Assembly: GCA_025359425.1 (NCBI GenBank)
Contig: JANYGC010000121.1
Coordinates: 1 to 35,660 of the forward strand
From: Sphingomonadaceae bacterium
Lineage (GTDB): Bacteria > Pseudomonadota > Alphaproteobacteria > Sphingomonadales > Sphingomonadaceae
Length of the DNA stretch: 35,660 nucleotides
Direction of reading: 5' to 3'
Notes under the pieces: model-generated
What the model was told of the DNA's origin: nothing
What the model saw: only the letters and a program-made list of their open reading frames with translations
The model's database searches: none
Part shown: in pieces, positions 22,267-30,309 of the stretch
Position numbering within the stretch: position 1 is the first letter of the stretch
How the letters are laid out: every line of letters starts with the position of its first letter
Program-made: the position numbers and the translations under genes

Positions 22267-25164
22267 CTACTCGGCTGGTTCGGCCGCTGCGACGATCCGG
22301 CGGCTTTTGGCCGACCAGGCGGTATAGTCTTCCTGCCAGTCGGTCGGGCCGTTGGACGCCATCACCTGCACTGCGGTCACCTTGTATTCGGGACAATTCG
22401 TCGCCCAGTCGGAATATTCCGTGGTGACGACGTTGGCCTGTGTCGCGGGGTGGTGAAAGGTGGTGTAGACCACGCCCGGCGCGACCCGGTCGGTCACCAT
22501 CAGGCGCAGGGTCGTCTCACCGGTGCGGCTGGCGAGCCGGGTCCAGTCGCCCGACTTGAGCCCGCGATTTTCGGCGTCGGCCGGATGCATTTCAAGCAGG
22601 TCTTCGGGATGCCAGACCGTGTTTTCGGTGCGGCGGGTCTGCGCGCCGACATTGTACTGGCTGAGGATCCGCCCGGTGGTGAGCAGCAGCGGAAAGCGCG
22701 GTCCGGTCTTCTCGTCGGTCGGGACATAGTCGGTCACCACAAACTTGCCCTTGCCCTTGCCATCCGGGCCGCGCGCAAAGCCGCCGACATGCATGATCGG
22801 CGATCCATCGGGGTGCGCGGCATTGACCGGCCATTGCAGCGATCCGGCCTGGTCGAGCCGGGCGTGGCTGACCCCGGCGAAGCTGGGTGTGAGCCGGGCG
22901 ACCTCGTCCATGATCTCGCTGGCGTGTGTGTAGGTCCACTCCAGTCCCATCGCGTTGGCGAGCGCCTGGGTCACTTCCCAGTCTTCGAACCCATTGGCCG
23001 GTTCCATCACCTTGCGCACCATCTGGATGCGGCGTTCGGCGTTGGTGAACGTCCCGGTCTTTTCGAGGAAGGTCGAGCCAGGCAGGAACACATGCGCGTA
23101 GTCAGCGGTTTCGTTGAGGAACAGGTCGTGGACGATCACGCAGTCCATCGCCTTGAGCCCGGCGGCGACGTGGTGCGTGTTGGGATCGGACTGGAGGATA
23201 TCCTCGCCCTGGATGTAAAGCGCGCGGAACGAACCATCGAGTGCCGCGTCGAGCATGTTGGGAATGCGCAAGCCAGGTTCGGGATCGAGCGCCATCCCCC
23301 AGTCAGCTTCGAACAAGCCGCGCGCCGTGTCATCCGAGACATGGCGATAGCCCGACAATTCGTGCGGGAAGCTGCCCATGTCGCAAGCGCCCTGGACGTT
23401 GTTCTGGCCGCGCAATGGATTGACCCCCACCCCGGGCCGGCCGACGTTGCCGGTTGCCATGGCAAGGTTGGCGATCGCCATCACGGTCGAACTGCCCTGG
23501 CTGTGCTCGGTCACGCCCAGCCCGTAATAGATCGCGCCGTTTGGCTTGCTTCTCTGGGCTGACGCCCAGCCGGGGCCGCCGGTTGCGAACAGCCGGGCCG
23601 CAGCGCGCAGCTCGCTCGCCGCGACCCGGGTCACGGCTTCAAGCACTTCCGGGCTGTGCCGTTCGTCGGACACAAACCGCGCCCAGTCCTGATATTCGTC
23701 CCAGTCACAGCGTTCGCGGATGAAGGCCTCGTCGGCCAGGCCCTCGGTGACGATCACATGCGCCATCGCGGTCAGTACCGCGACATTGGTGCCAGGCTGA
23801 AGCGGCAGGTGATGCGCCGCTGCGATGTGCGGCATCCGCACCAGATCGATCCGGCGCGGGTCGATCACGATCAGCTTCGCACCTGTTCTGAGGCGGCGCT
23901 TCATCTGGCTGGCAAAGACCGGATGCGCGTCGGTCGGATTGGCGCCGATCACCAGGATCACATCGCTGTGGGCAACCGAATCGAAGTCCTGCGTGCCCGC
24001 GCTGGTCCCGAAGGTGGTCTTGAGGCCATAGCCGGTCGGCGAATGGCAGACCCGCGCGCAGGTATCGACGTTGTTTGAACCGAACCCGGCTCTGACCAGC
24101 TTCTGGACAAGGAAGGTTTCCTCGTTGGTGCAGCGGCTCGAGGTGATGCCGCCCAGCGCCCGCGCGCCGTACCGCGCCTTGATCGCACCCAGCCGATCGG
24201 CGGTAAACTGCAGCGCCGCATCCCACGATACCTCGCGCCAGGGCTGGTCGATCTGCTCGCGGATCATCGGGCTGGTGATGCGGTCCTGGTGGTTGGCATA
24301 ACCCCAGGCGAAGCGCCCCTTGACGCAGGAGTGACCATGATTGGCCTTGCCGTCCTTCCACGGCACCATCCGCACGAGCTGTTCGCCGCGCATCTCGGCC
24401 CGGAAGGTGCAGCCAACCCCGCAATAGGCGCAAGTGGTGATGACCGAGCGTTCGGGCTTGCCGATTTCTTTGACCGATTTCTCTTGCAGCGTCGCAGTCG
24501 GGCAGGCCTGCACGCAGGCGCCGCAGCTCACGCACTCGGACGAAAGGAAATCGTCGCCAGCCTGCCCCGCGCTGACCTTGGTGGCAAAGCCGCGCCCGTC
24601 GATGGTCAGGGCGAAAGTACCCTGCACCTCATCGCAAGCGCGCACGCAGCGCGAACAGGCGATGCATTTGCTGGGGTCAAAATCGAAGTAGGGGTTCGAA
24701 CTGTCGGTCGCCAGGCCAAGGTGGTTGTCGCCGGCATAGCCATAGCGCACGTCGCGCAGGCCCACCGCGGCAGCCTGATCCTGCAGCTCGCAATCGTTGT
24801 TGGCGCTGCAGGTCAAGCAATCGAGCGGGTGGTCGGAGATGTAGAGTTCCATCACCCCCTTGCGCAGCTTTTGCAGCAACGGCGTCTGGGTGTGAACCAC
24901 CATGCCTTGCGCGGCCGGGGTGGTGCAGCTGGCCGGGGTGCCGCGCATACCTTCAACCTCGATCAGGCACAGGCGGCACGAGCCGAACGCGGCGATGTTG
25001 TCGCTGGCGCACAGCTTGGGGATCGATCCGCCGCATTCGGCCGCCGCGCGCATCACGCTGGTGCCAGCCGGGACGGTAACCTCGCGGCCATCGATCGTCA
25101 GCGAAACGCTGGTCTCGGCATGGACTTCGGGGGTGCCGAAATCGCTTTGGCGCTCATAACCCAT
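22267..25164 (-). CDS. fdsA: NAD-dependent formate dehydrogenase alpha (catalytic) subunit
   Basis: Molybdenum bis-MGD subunit that oxidises formate to CO2. From ATG 25164 (AGGAG seven bases upstream) it is 965 residues. Order of domains: N-terminal [2Fe-2S] ferredoxin (about 15-95; CGGSIPKLC, CRLC); His/Cys [4Fe-4S] site (112-125; HPLDCLTC, C125); two [4Fe-4S] sites (167-177, CIACSRCVRAC, and 211-221, CVSCGACVQAC); a fourth cluster motif CAYCGVGC at 245-252; then the molybdopterin domain. The metal ligand is Cys373 in RVCHSPTGYG, so this is a cysteine, not a selenocysteine, enzyme. The product is cytosolic and works with FdsB and FdsG. No fdhD sulfurtransferase gene, usually needed, is in view. 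Confidence 0.96.
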   Translation of the reverse strand: MGYERQSDFGTPEVHAETSVSLTIDGREVTVPAGTSVMRAAAECGGSIPKLCASDNIAAFGSCRLCLIEVEGMRGTPASCTTPAAQGMVVHTQTPLLQKLRKGVMELYISDHPLDCLTCSANNDCELQDQAAAVGLRDVRYGYAGDNHLGLATDSSNPYFDFDPSKCIACSRCVRACDEVQGTFALTIDGRGFATKVSAGQAGDDFLSSECVSCGACVQACPTATLQEKSVKEIGKPERSVITTCAYCGVGCTFRAEMRGEQLVRMVPWKDGKANHGHSCVKGRFAWGYANHQDRITSPMIREQIDQPWREVSWDAALQFTADRLGAIKARYGARALGGITSSRCTNEETFLVQKLVRAGFGSNNVDTCARVCHSPTGYGLKTTFGTSAGTQDFDSVAHSDVILVIGANPTDAHPVFASQMKRRLRTGAKLIVIDPRRIDLVRMPHIAAAHHLPLQPGTNVAVLTAMAHVIVTEGLADEAFIRERCDWDEYQDWARFVSDERHSPEVLEAVTRVAASELRAAARLFATGGPGWASAQRSKPNGAIYYGLGVTEHSQGSSTVMAIANLAMATGNVGRPGVGVNPLRGQNNVQGACDMGSFPHELSGYRHVSDDTARGLFEADWGMALDPEPGLRIPNMLDAALDGSFRALYIQGEDILQSDPNTHHVAAGLKAMDCVIVHDLFLNETADYAHVFLPGSTFLEKTGTFTNAERRIQMVRKVMEPANGFEDWEVTQALANAMGLEWTYTHASEIMDEVARLTPSFAGVSHARLDQAGSLQWPVNAAHPDGSPIMHVGGFARGPDGKGKGKFVVTDYVPTDEKTGPRFPLLLTTGRILSQYNVGAQTRRTENTVWHPEDLLEMHPADAENRGLKSGDWTRLASRTGETTLRLMVTDRVAPGVVYTTFHHPATQANVVTTEYSDWATNCPEYKVTAVQVMASNGPTDWQEDYTAWSAKSRRIVAAAEPAE

Positions 25165-25260
25165 CGCGGTACTCCTGCGCCTGCTGTGCGGCAGGCGGGT
25201 TGATATTAGCAGATCCAGCCGCAACCCGCATGGCCTTTGCGGTGATGACCATCACGAGGA

Positions 25261-26775
25261 TCACTTGAAATCCTCCGGCCAGTGCCGGAGTGCGCTGAGC
25301 ACCGGGTAAGGCGTGAATCCGCCCAATGCGCAAAGCGAGCCGAACTTCATCGTTTCGCACAGGTCTTCGAGCAATTGCAGGTCCTCGGCGCGGCTGCTCG
25401 CCTGCTTCGATGCGTTGTGCATCTGGGGCAGCGCCGCGACCTCGTCCGGGGCGGCGCTGGCGCCGCTGCGGATCCGGTCAATCAGCTCGACCCCGCGGAC
25501 CGAGCCGATCCGGCACGGGGTGCATTTGCCGCAGCTTTCCGCCGCGCAGAACTGCATGGCGAAGCGGGCCATCCGGCCCATGTCGGCGCTATCATCGAAC
25601 ACCACGATCCCGCCATGCCCGATCAGCGCATCGGCGACGGTGTACGCTTCGTAGTCGAAGGGAATTTCGAACTGGTCCGGCGGCAGATAGGCGCCGAGCG
25701 GCCCGCCGACCTGCACGGCCTTGACCGGCAGGCCCGAAGCGGTGCCGCCGCCGATCTCGTGAATCAATTCGCTCAGCGTGATGCCGAAGGCGGTTTCGTA
25801 CAGTCCGCCGTGCTTGATATTGCCCGCCAGCTGGATCGGCATGGTGCCTTTGGAGCGCGCCATCCCGTGGCTGTCGTACAGCGCGGCCCCGCCTTCGATC
25901 AGGATGTGCGGGATCGCGGCGAAGGTCAGCACATTGTTGACCACCGTCGGCTGGCCGAACAACCCTTCAAGCGCCGGCAGCGGCGGCTTGGCCCGAACCT
26001 CTCCGCGCTTGCCCTCGATCGAGTTGAGCATCGATGTTTCTTCACCGCAGACATAGGCACCGGCGCCGACCCGGATTTCGATCTCCAGCGGAGCGATAAA
26101 CGGCGCCGCCAGAATGACGGCAGCGGTGAGCTTGGCAATGGCAGCCGGATATTCGCTGCGGACATAGATATAGCCGCGGCTGGCCCCGGTGGCATGCGCC
26201 GCAATCGCCATGCCTTCGATCAGCTGGAACGGATCGCCTTCCATCAGCATCCGGTCGGCAAAGGTCCCGCTGTCGCCCTCGTCGGCGTTGCACACGACAT
26301 ACTTTTGCGGGCCGGGGGCCTGGGCGACGGTCTGCCATTTGATCCCCGCCGGAAAGCCCGCCCCGCCGCGCCCGCGCAGGCCCGAGCGGGTCACTTCCGC
26401 GATCAACATCTCTGGCGCAAGCGCGCGCGCGCGGCCCAGGCCAAGCCAGCCCCCGGTTGCGGCGTAGTCCTCAAGGCTGAGCGGCCGGGTCCGGCCGGCG
26501 CGCGCGAACGTCAGCCGCTGCTGGCGCGCAATGAACGGGTAATCCGCGATCACGCCGATGCACTTGTCGCTGGTCCCCGCCAGGATCGCTGCGACATCGT
26601 GGGTGGTTGCCGGCCCGAACCCGATCCCGGCAATCTCGACCAGCGGTTCGAGCCAGTGCATCCCCCAGCTCGAGACGCGCTCGATCGTGCACCCAGCCTG
26701 TTCGAACGCGGCGACCACGTCCTCGGCGCCGCAAGCCTGGGCAAGCGCATCGTCGGAGATTCGCACCACGGTCAT
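25261..26775 (-). CDS. fdsB: NAD-dependent formate dehydrogenase beta subunit (NuoF-like)
   Basis: Diaphorase subunit binding FMN and NAD(H) and one [4Fe-4S] cluster; it passes electrons from formate to NAD+. It is 504 residues. The N-terminal 120 or so residues are a thioredoxin-like domain. The FMN/NAD region has GLRGRGGAGFPAGIKW near residue 135, NADEGDSGTFADR near 165 and GAGAYVCGEETSML near 240. The cluster motif ESCGKCTPCR lies near 415 within the C-terminal SLBB/helical part. The ATG overlaps the fdsG stop (ATGA). A 96-base gap with no gene separates it from fdsA. Confidence 0.96.
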   Translation of the reverse strand: MTVVRISDDALAQACGAEDVVAAFEQAGCTIERVSSWGMHWLEPLVEIAGIGFGPATTHDVAAILAGTSDKCIGVIADYPFIARQQRLTFARAGRTRPLSLEDYAATGGWLGLGRARALAPEMLIAEVTRSGLRGRGGAGFPAGIKWQTVAQAPGPQKYVVCNADEGDSGTFADRMLMEGDPFQLIEGMAIAAHATGASRGYIYVRSEYPAAIAKLTAAVILAAPFIAPLEIEIRVGAGAYVCGEETSMLNSIEGKRGEVRAKPPLPALEGLFGQPTVVNNVLTFAAIPHILIEGGAALYDSHGMARSKGTMPIQLAGNIKHGGLYETAFGITLSELIHEIGGGTASGLPVKAVQVGGPLGAYLPPDQFEIPFDYEAYTVADALIGHGGIVVFDDSADMGRMARFAMQFCAAESCGKCTPCRIGSVRGVELIDRIRSGASAAPDEVAALPQMHNASKQASSRAEDLQLLEDLCETMKFGSLCALGGFTPYPVLSALRHWPEDFK

Positions 26776-27197
26776 GCGGACTGCACCAGTCTGACCAGCG
26801 CCGCCTCGTCAAGCCGGGCGAACACCCGGTCACCGACCCGCGCGGCAGGGCCGGCGCTGCACAGGCCCAGGCAGTAGATGGTTTTGAGCTTCACCCGCGT
26901 TCCGGCCGCGGCTTCAGCCGCTCCGACCAGCGCCTCGACCCCGCGCGCCTGGCACGCCTCGGCGCGGCATAGCTGGACCACCGGGCGGGGATCGGCCTCG
27001 GCGGTGAAATCGTGGTAAAAGCTCACCACCCCGTGCACTTCGGCGCGGCTGAGGTTGAGTTCGTGGGCAATTGTCCGTTCGGCTGCGGCATCGACGCAGC
27101 CGAATGCGGCCTGGACATCGTGCAGAATGGGCAGCAACGGTCCCGCCCGCTGCGCATGCGCCGCGACGATGGCCGCAAAGGTTTCGTCCCGGCTCAC
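26772..27197 (-). CDS. fdsG: NAD-dependent formate dehydrogenase gamma subunit (NuoE-like)
   Basis: Thioredoxin-like [2Fe-2S] subunit that works with FdsB. With the GTG at 27197 it has 141 residues. The cluster ligands are spaced as in NuoE: C-x4-C in LCRAEAC and C-x3-C in YCLGLCSAGPA. GPLLPILHDVQAAFG and VHGVVSFYHDF are family landmarks. The GTG is chosen because GTGA overlaps the stop of the S-formylglutathione hydrolase gene; an in-frame GTG eight codons earlier is possible but lies deeper in that gene. The overlap means the formaldehyde and formate enzymes are translationally linked. Confidence 0.93.
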   Translation of the reverse strand: MSRDETFAAIVAAHAQRAGPLLPILHDVQAAFGCVDAAAERTIAHELNLSRAEVHGVVSFYHDFTAEADPRPVVQLCRAEACQARGVEALVGAAEAAAGTRVKLKTIYCLGLCSAGPAARVGDRVFARLDEAALVRLVQSA

Positions 27198-28027
27198 TGC
27201 TTCAACCGCTCCGCATGCCACGCCACATGCTCGGCCATGAACGTGGAGATGAAGTAGTACGAATGGTCGTAGCCCGGCTGCATCCGGATCGTCGCGGGGA
27301 TGCCGGCCTTGCGGCAGGCGAGCGCGAGCAGCCCGGGCTTGAGCTGTTCGTGGAGAAAATTGTCAGCCTCGCCCTGATCGATCAGCAACGCGGGCAGCCG
27401 CGCGCCGTCCTCGATCAGCGTGCAGGCGTCGTACTCGCGCCACGCCGCGCGGTCTGGTCCCAGATAACCGCCCAGCGCGCGTTCACCCCACGGGCAATTC
27501 ATCGGGCTGACGATCGGAGCCAAGGCGCTGACCGAGCGAAATGTGTCCGGGTTGCGCAGCGCGATGGTCAAGGCCCCGTGGCCGCCCATGCTATGCCCGG
27601 TGATCCCCTGGCGCTCCAGATCGGCGGGAAATTCGGCCGCGATCAGCGCGGGCAATTCCTGCTCGATATAGCTGCGCATCTGAAAATGCCTGGCCCACGG
27701 TTCTTGCGTGGCATCCACGTAGAACCCGGCGCCCTTGCCGAAATCGTAGTCGCCATCGTCCGCCACATCGTCGCCGCGCGGGCTGGTGTCGGGGGCGATG
27801 AAAATGATCCCGTGCTGCGCACAAGCGGCGCGGTATTCGCCCTTTTCGGTGACATTGGCGTGCGTGCAAGTCAGCCCCGAGAGGAACCACAGCACCGGCA
27901 ACCTCGCCCCCGGAGCATGATCGGGGACGAAGACCGAAAAGGTCATCACGGTGCCGGTGGTCGCGCTGTGGTGCGAGTAGACCCCCTGGGTGCCGCCGTG
28001 GGCGCGGTTGGTGCTCAGGGCCTCCAT
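27194..28027 (-). CDS. fghA: S-formylglutathione hydrolase
   Basis: Splits S-formylglutathione to glutathione and formate, the second step of glutathione-dependent formaldehyde oxidation. The 277-residue alpha/beta hydrolase is esterase D-like. The nucleophile is the Ser in GHSMGGHGAL near residue 145. The acid is expected in DQGEADNFL near 222 and the His in PGYDHSYYF near 257. LSGLTCTHANVTEKGEYR is a family signature. The ATG at 28027 overlaps the adhC stop by one base, and the gene's stop overlaps fdsG. Its product formate is the substrate of the next genes' enzyme. Confidence 0.95.
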   Translation of the reverse strand: MEALSTNRAHGGTQGVYSHHSATTGTVMTFSVFVPDHAPGARLPVLWFLSGLTCTHANVTEKGEYRAACAQHGIIFIAPDTSPRGDDVADDGDYDFGKGAGFYVDATQEPWARHFQMRSYIEQELPALIAAEFPADLERQGITGHSMGGHGALTIALRNPDTFRSVSALAPIVSPMNCPWGERALGGYLGPDRAAWREYDACTLIEDGARLPALLIDQGEADNFLHEQLKPGLLALACRKAGIPATIRMQPGYDHSYYFISTFMAEHVAWHAERLKQ

Positions 28028-29139
28028 CAGAACACGACGACGCTGCGGATACTCTCCCCGGCGTGCATCAGCTCGAACGCCGTGTTGATCTCTTCGAGGC
28101 CCATCACGTGGGTGATCATCGGGTCGATCTGGATCTTGCCCTGCATGTACCAGTCGACGATCTTGGGGACGTCCGTGCGGCCTTTGGCCCCGCCGAACGC
28201 AGTGCCGCGCCAGTTGCGCCCCGTCACCAGCTGGAACGGGCGGGTCGCGATCTCCTTGCCCGCCTCGGCCACTCCGATGATGATGCTGGTGCCCCAGCCG
28301 CGATGACAGGCCTCCAGCGCGGTGCGCATCACCTCGGTGTTGCCGGTCGCGTCGAAAGTATAATCCGCGCCGCCGTCGGTCAGCTCGACCACTTTGGCGA
28401 CCACCTCCTCGCGGCTCATGCCTGTGGAATTGAGGAAGTGGGTCATCCCGAACCGGCGGCCCCATTCCTCGCGCGCGGGGTTGATGTCGACCCCGATGAT
28501 CCGGTCTGCGCCCGCCAGTCGCGCGCCCTGGATCACGTTCAGGCCGATCCCGCCGAGCCCGAACACCGCGACATTCTCACCCACTTGGACCTTGGCCGTG
28601 TTGACCACCGCGCCGACTCCGGTGGTCACCCCGCAGCCGATGTAGCAGCTGCTCTGGAACGGCGCATCCTTGCGGATTTTCGCGAGCGCAATCTCGGGCA
28701 GGACGGTGAAATTGCTGAAGGTCGAGCAGCCCATGTAGTGGAAGATCGTCTCGCCCTTGAAGCTGAACCGCGAGGTCCCGTCTGGCATCAGCCCTTTGCC
28801 CTGCGTCGCGCGGATCGCGGTGCACAGGTTGGTCTTGCCCGAGAGGCAGCTTTTGCACTGGCGGCATTCGGGGGTGTAGAGCGGGATCACGTGGTCGCCC
28901 GGTTTGACGCTGGTCACCCCGGCGCCGATCTCACGCACAATCCCGGCCCCTTCGTGGCCCAGCACCGAGGGGAACAGCCCTTCGCTGTCGAGCCCGTCCA
29001 ATGTGTAGGCATCGGTGTGGCAAATGCCGGTGGCCATGATCTCGACCAGCACTTCGCCCGCCTTGGGGCCGGCCAGATCGAGCTCGACGATCTCGAGCGG
29101 CTGGTTGGGGGCAAAGGCAACGGCGGCGCGGGTCTTCAT
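28027..29139 (-). CDS. adhC: S-(hydroxymethyl)glutathione dehydrogenase (class III alcohol dehydrogenase)
   Basis: Oxidises S-hydroxymethylglutathione, formed spontaneously from formaldehyde and glutathione, to S-formylglutathione with NAD+; it can also reduce S-nitrosoglutathione. It is 370 residues. The catalytic zinc sites are GICHTDAYT near 37 and [12 protein letters not shown] near 62. The structural zinc cysteines lie in [17 protein letters not shown] near 90-108. The Rossmann loop is [14 protein letters not shown] near 193. An AGGAG ribosome site precedes the ATG, and TATAGT about 30 bases upstream of the start is a possible -10 box. This suggests a promoter in the 64-base gap after purU. 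Confidence 0.96.
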   Translation of the reverse strand: MKTRAAVAFAPNQPLEIVELDLAGPKAGEVLVEIMATGICHTDAYTLDGLDSEGLFPSVLGHEGAGIVREIGAGVTSVKPGDHVIPLYTPECRQCKSCLSGKTNLCTAIRATQGKGLMPDGTSRFSFKGETIFHYMGCSTFSNFTVLPEIALAKIRKDAPFQSSCYIGCGVTTGVGAVVNTAKVQVGENVAVFGLGGIGLNVIQGARLAGADRIIGVDINPAREEWGRRFGMTHFLNSTGMSREEVVAKVVELTDGGADYTFDATGNTEVMRTALEACHRGWGTSIIIGVAEAGKEIATRPFQLVTGRNWRGTAFGGAKGRTDVPKIVDWYMQGKIQIDPMITHVMGLEEINTAFELMHAGESIRSVVVF

Positions 29140-29203
29140 GGTCTGGCTCTCCTGATTTTCGGCTTTAGACTATATTGGCGGCGAACCCGCCAGCTATCCA
29201 ACC

Positions 29204-30061
29204 TTACTTGAAGACGATTGTGCGGTTGCCATTGAGCAAGACCCGGTGTTCAAGGTGCAGCTTGACCGCGCGGGCCAGCACGCGGCTTTCGGTGTCCTGG
29301 CCCTGCGCGATCAGGTCCTCGACCGTATCGGCATGATCGACATTCGAAACATCCTGCGTGATGATCGGCCCCTCGTCGAGATCGGGGGTGACATAGTGCG
29401 CGGTCGCTCCGATCATCTTGACCCCGCGTTCGTAAGCGCGGTGATAGGGTTTGGCGCCCTTGAAGCCGGGCAGGAAGCTGTGGTGGATATTGATCACCCG
29501 ACCATCCAGCTTGCGGCATAGCGGGTCTGACAAGACCTGCATGTAGCGGGCCAGGATGATCAGATCGACCTCCTGCGTCTCAACCAGGCGCAGCATCTCG
29601 GCTTCTTGGGCAAGCTTGTTGTCAGGCGTGATCGGCAGGTGAAAAAACGGAATGCCCTCGTGCTCGGCGCGGCGTTGCCAGGTGGTATGGTTCGACACCA
29701 CGCTGGTTACCTCCATCGGCAGACGATTGCTCGCGGTGCGGTACAGCAGATCGTTCAGGCAATGTCCGCCCTGGCTGACCATGATCATCGCCTTGAGCTT
29801 GCGCCCCAGGTCGTGGATCTGCCAGTCCAGTCTGAATGCGGTGGCAACCGGCGTGAATGCCTCGGTAAAGCTTGCGATTGTCATTGCGGCGGGGCCGGTA
29901 AGCGCCACCCGCATGAAAAACCGCCCGGTCGAGCCGTCACCGTACTGCGAGCTTTCCACGATATTGCAATCCTGGCTGGCGATCGAATTCGCCACCGCCG
30001 CGACGATGCCCTTGCGGTCCTCGGAGGCGATGAGCAGTACTAAATCGGCAGCTTGTTGCAT
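29204..30061 (-). CDS. purU: Formyltetrahydrofolate deformylase PurU
   Basis: Hydrolyses 10-formyl-tetrahydrofolate to formate and tetrahydrofolate, adjusting one-carbon pools. From ATG 30061 it is 285 residues. Residues about 5-80 are an ACT-type domain (DLVLLIASEDRKGIVAAV). Residues about 90-280 are the formyltransferase-fold domain, with INIHHSFLPGFKGAKPYH holding the catalytic His and TPDLDEGPIITQD the catalytic Asp. GGGGA precedes the start; a GTG one codon earlier is too close to that site. It lies upstream of adhC on the same strand and supplies the same product, formate, that the Fds enzyme consumes. It is divergent from the TonB receptor gene. Confidence 0.95.
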   Translation of the reverse strand: MQQAADLVLLIASEDRKGIVAAVANSIASQDCNIVESSQYGDGSTGRFFMRVALTGPAAMTIASFTEAFTPVATAFRLDWQIHDLGRKLKAMIMVSQGGHCLNDLLYRTASNRLPMEVTSVVSNHTTWQRRAEHEGIPFFHLPITPDNKLAQEAEMLRLVETQEVDLIILARYMQVLSDPLCRKLDGRVINIHHSFLPGFKGAKPYHRAYERGVKMIGATAHYVTPDLDEGPIITQDVSNVDHADTVEDLIAQGQDTESRVLARAVKLHLEHRVLLNGNRTIVFK

Positions 30062-30148
30062 CACGGTCCCCGGTCAATGAACAGCTGGTCGCTGCGGCTA
30101 GCCGCACCTCGCCGGGCGGTCCATTCGCGGGTGGCTACATTAGGCGCT

Positions 30149-30178
30149 CTGATCGTGAAATGTAGAAGTTGTGATCAG
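30149..30178. promoter_or_regulatory. Inverted repeat upstream of the TonB receptor gene
   Basis: CTGATC (30149-30154) and GATCAG (30173-30178) form a perfect six-base inverted repeat with an 18-base spacer. It lies in the roughly 250-base divergent region between purU and the TonB receptor gene. It may be a regulator site, but six-base arms occur by chance in a region of this size. Confidence 0.25.
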
Positions 30179-30309
30179 TTCCCAAATAAATTTTACCGGT
30201 CGGCTAATTTTGGTGATTTGCTTCTTTGAGCGCGCAGCGACAGCCTAAGGTCTGCGCGAATGGGATCACAAGCATCCTTCGGGCGCGGGGTTACATGAGG
30301 AGACGTAAA

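Noticed and set aside
24040..24055. Selenocysteine site in the formate dehydrogenase
   Set aside because: The metal-ligand position is encoded as cysteine (RVCHSPT), so no recoded TGA is involved.
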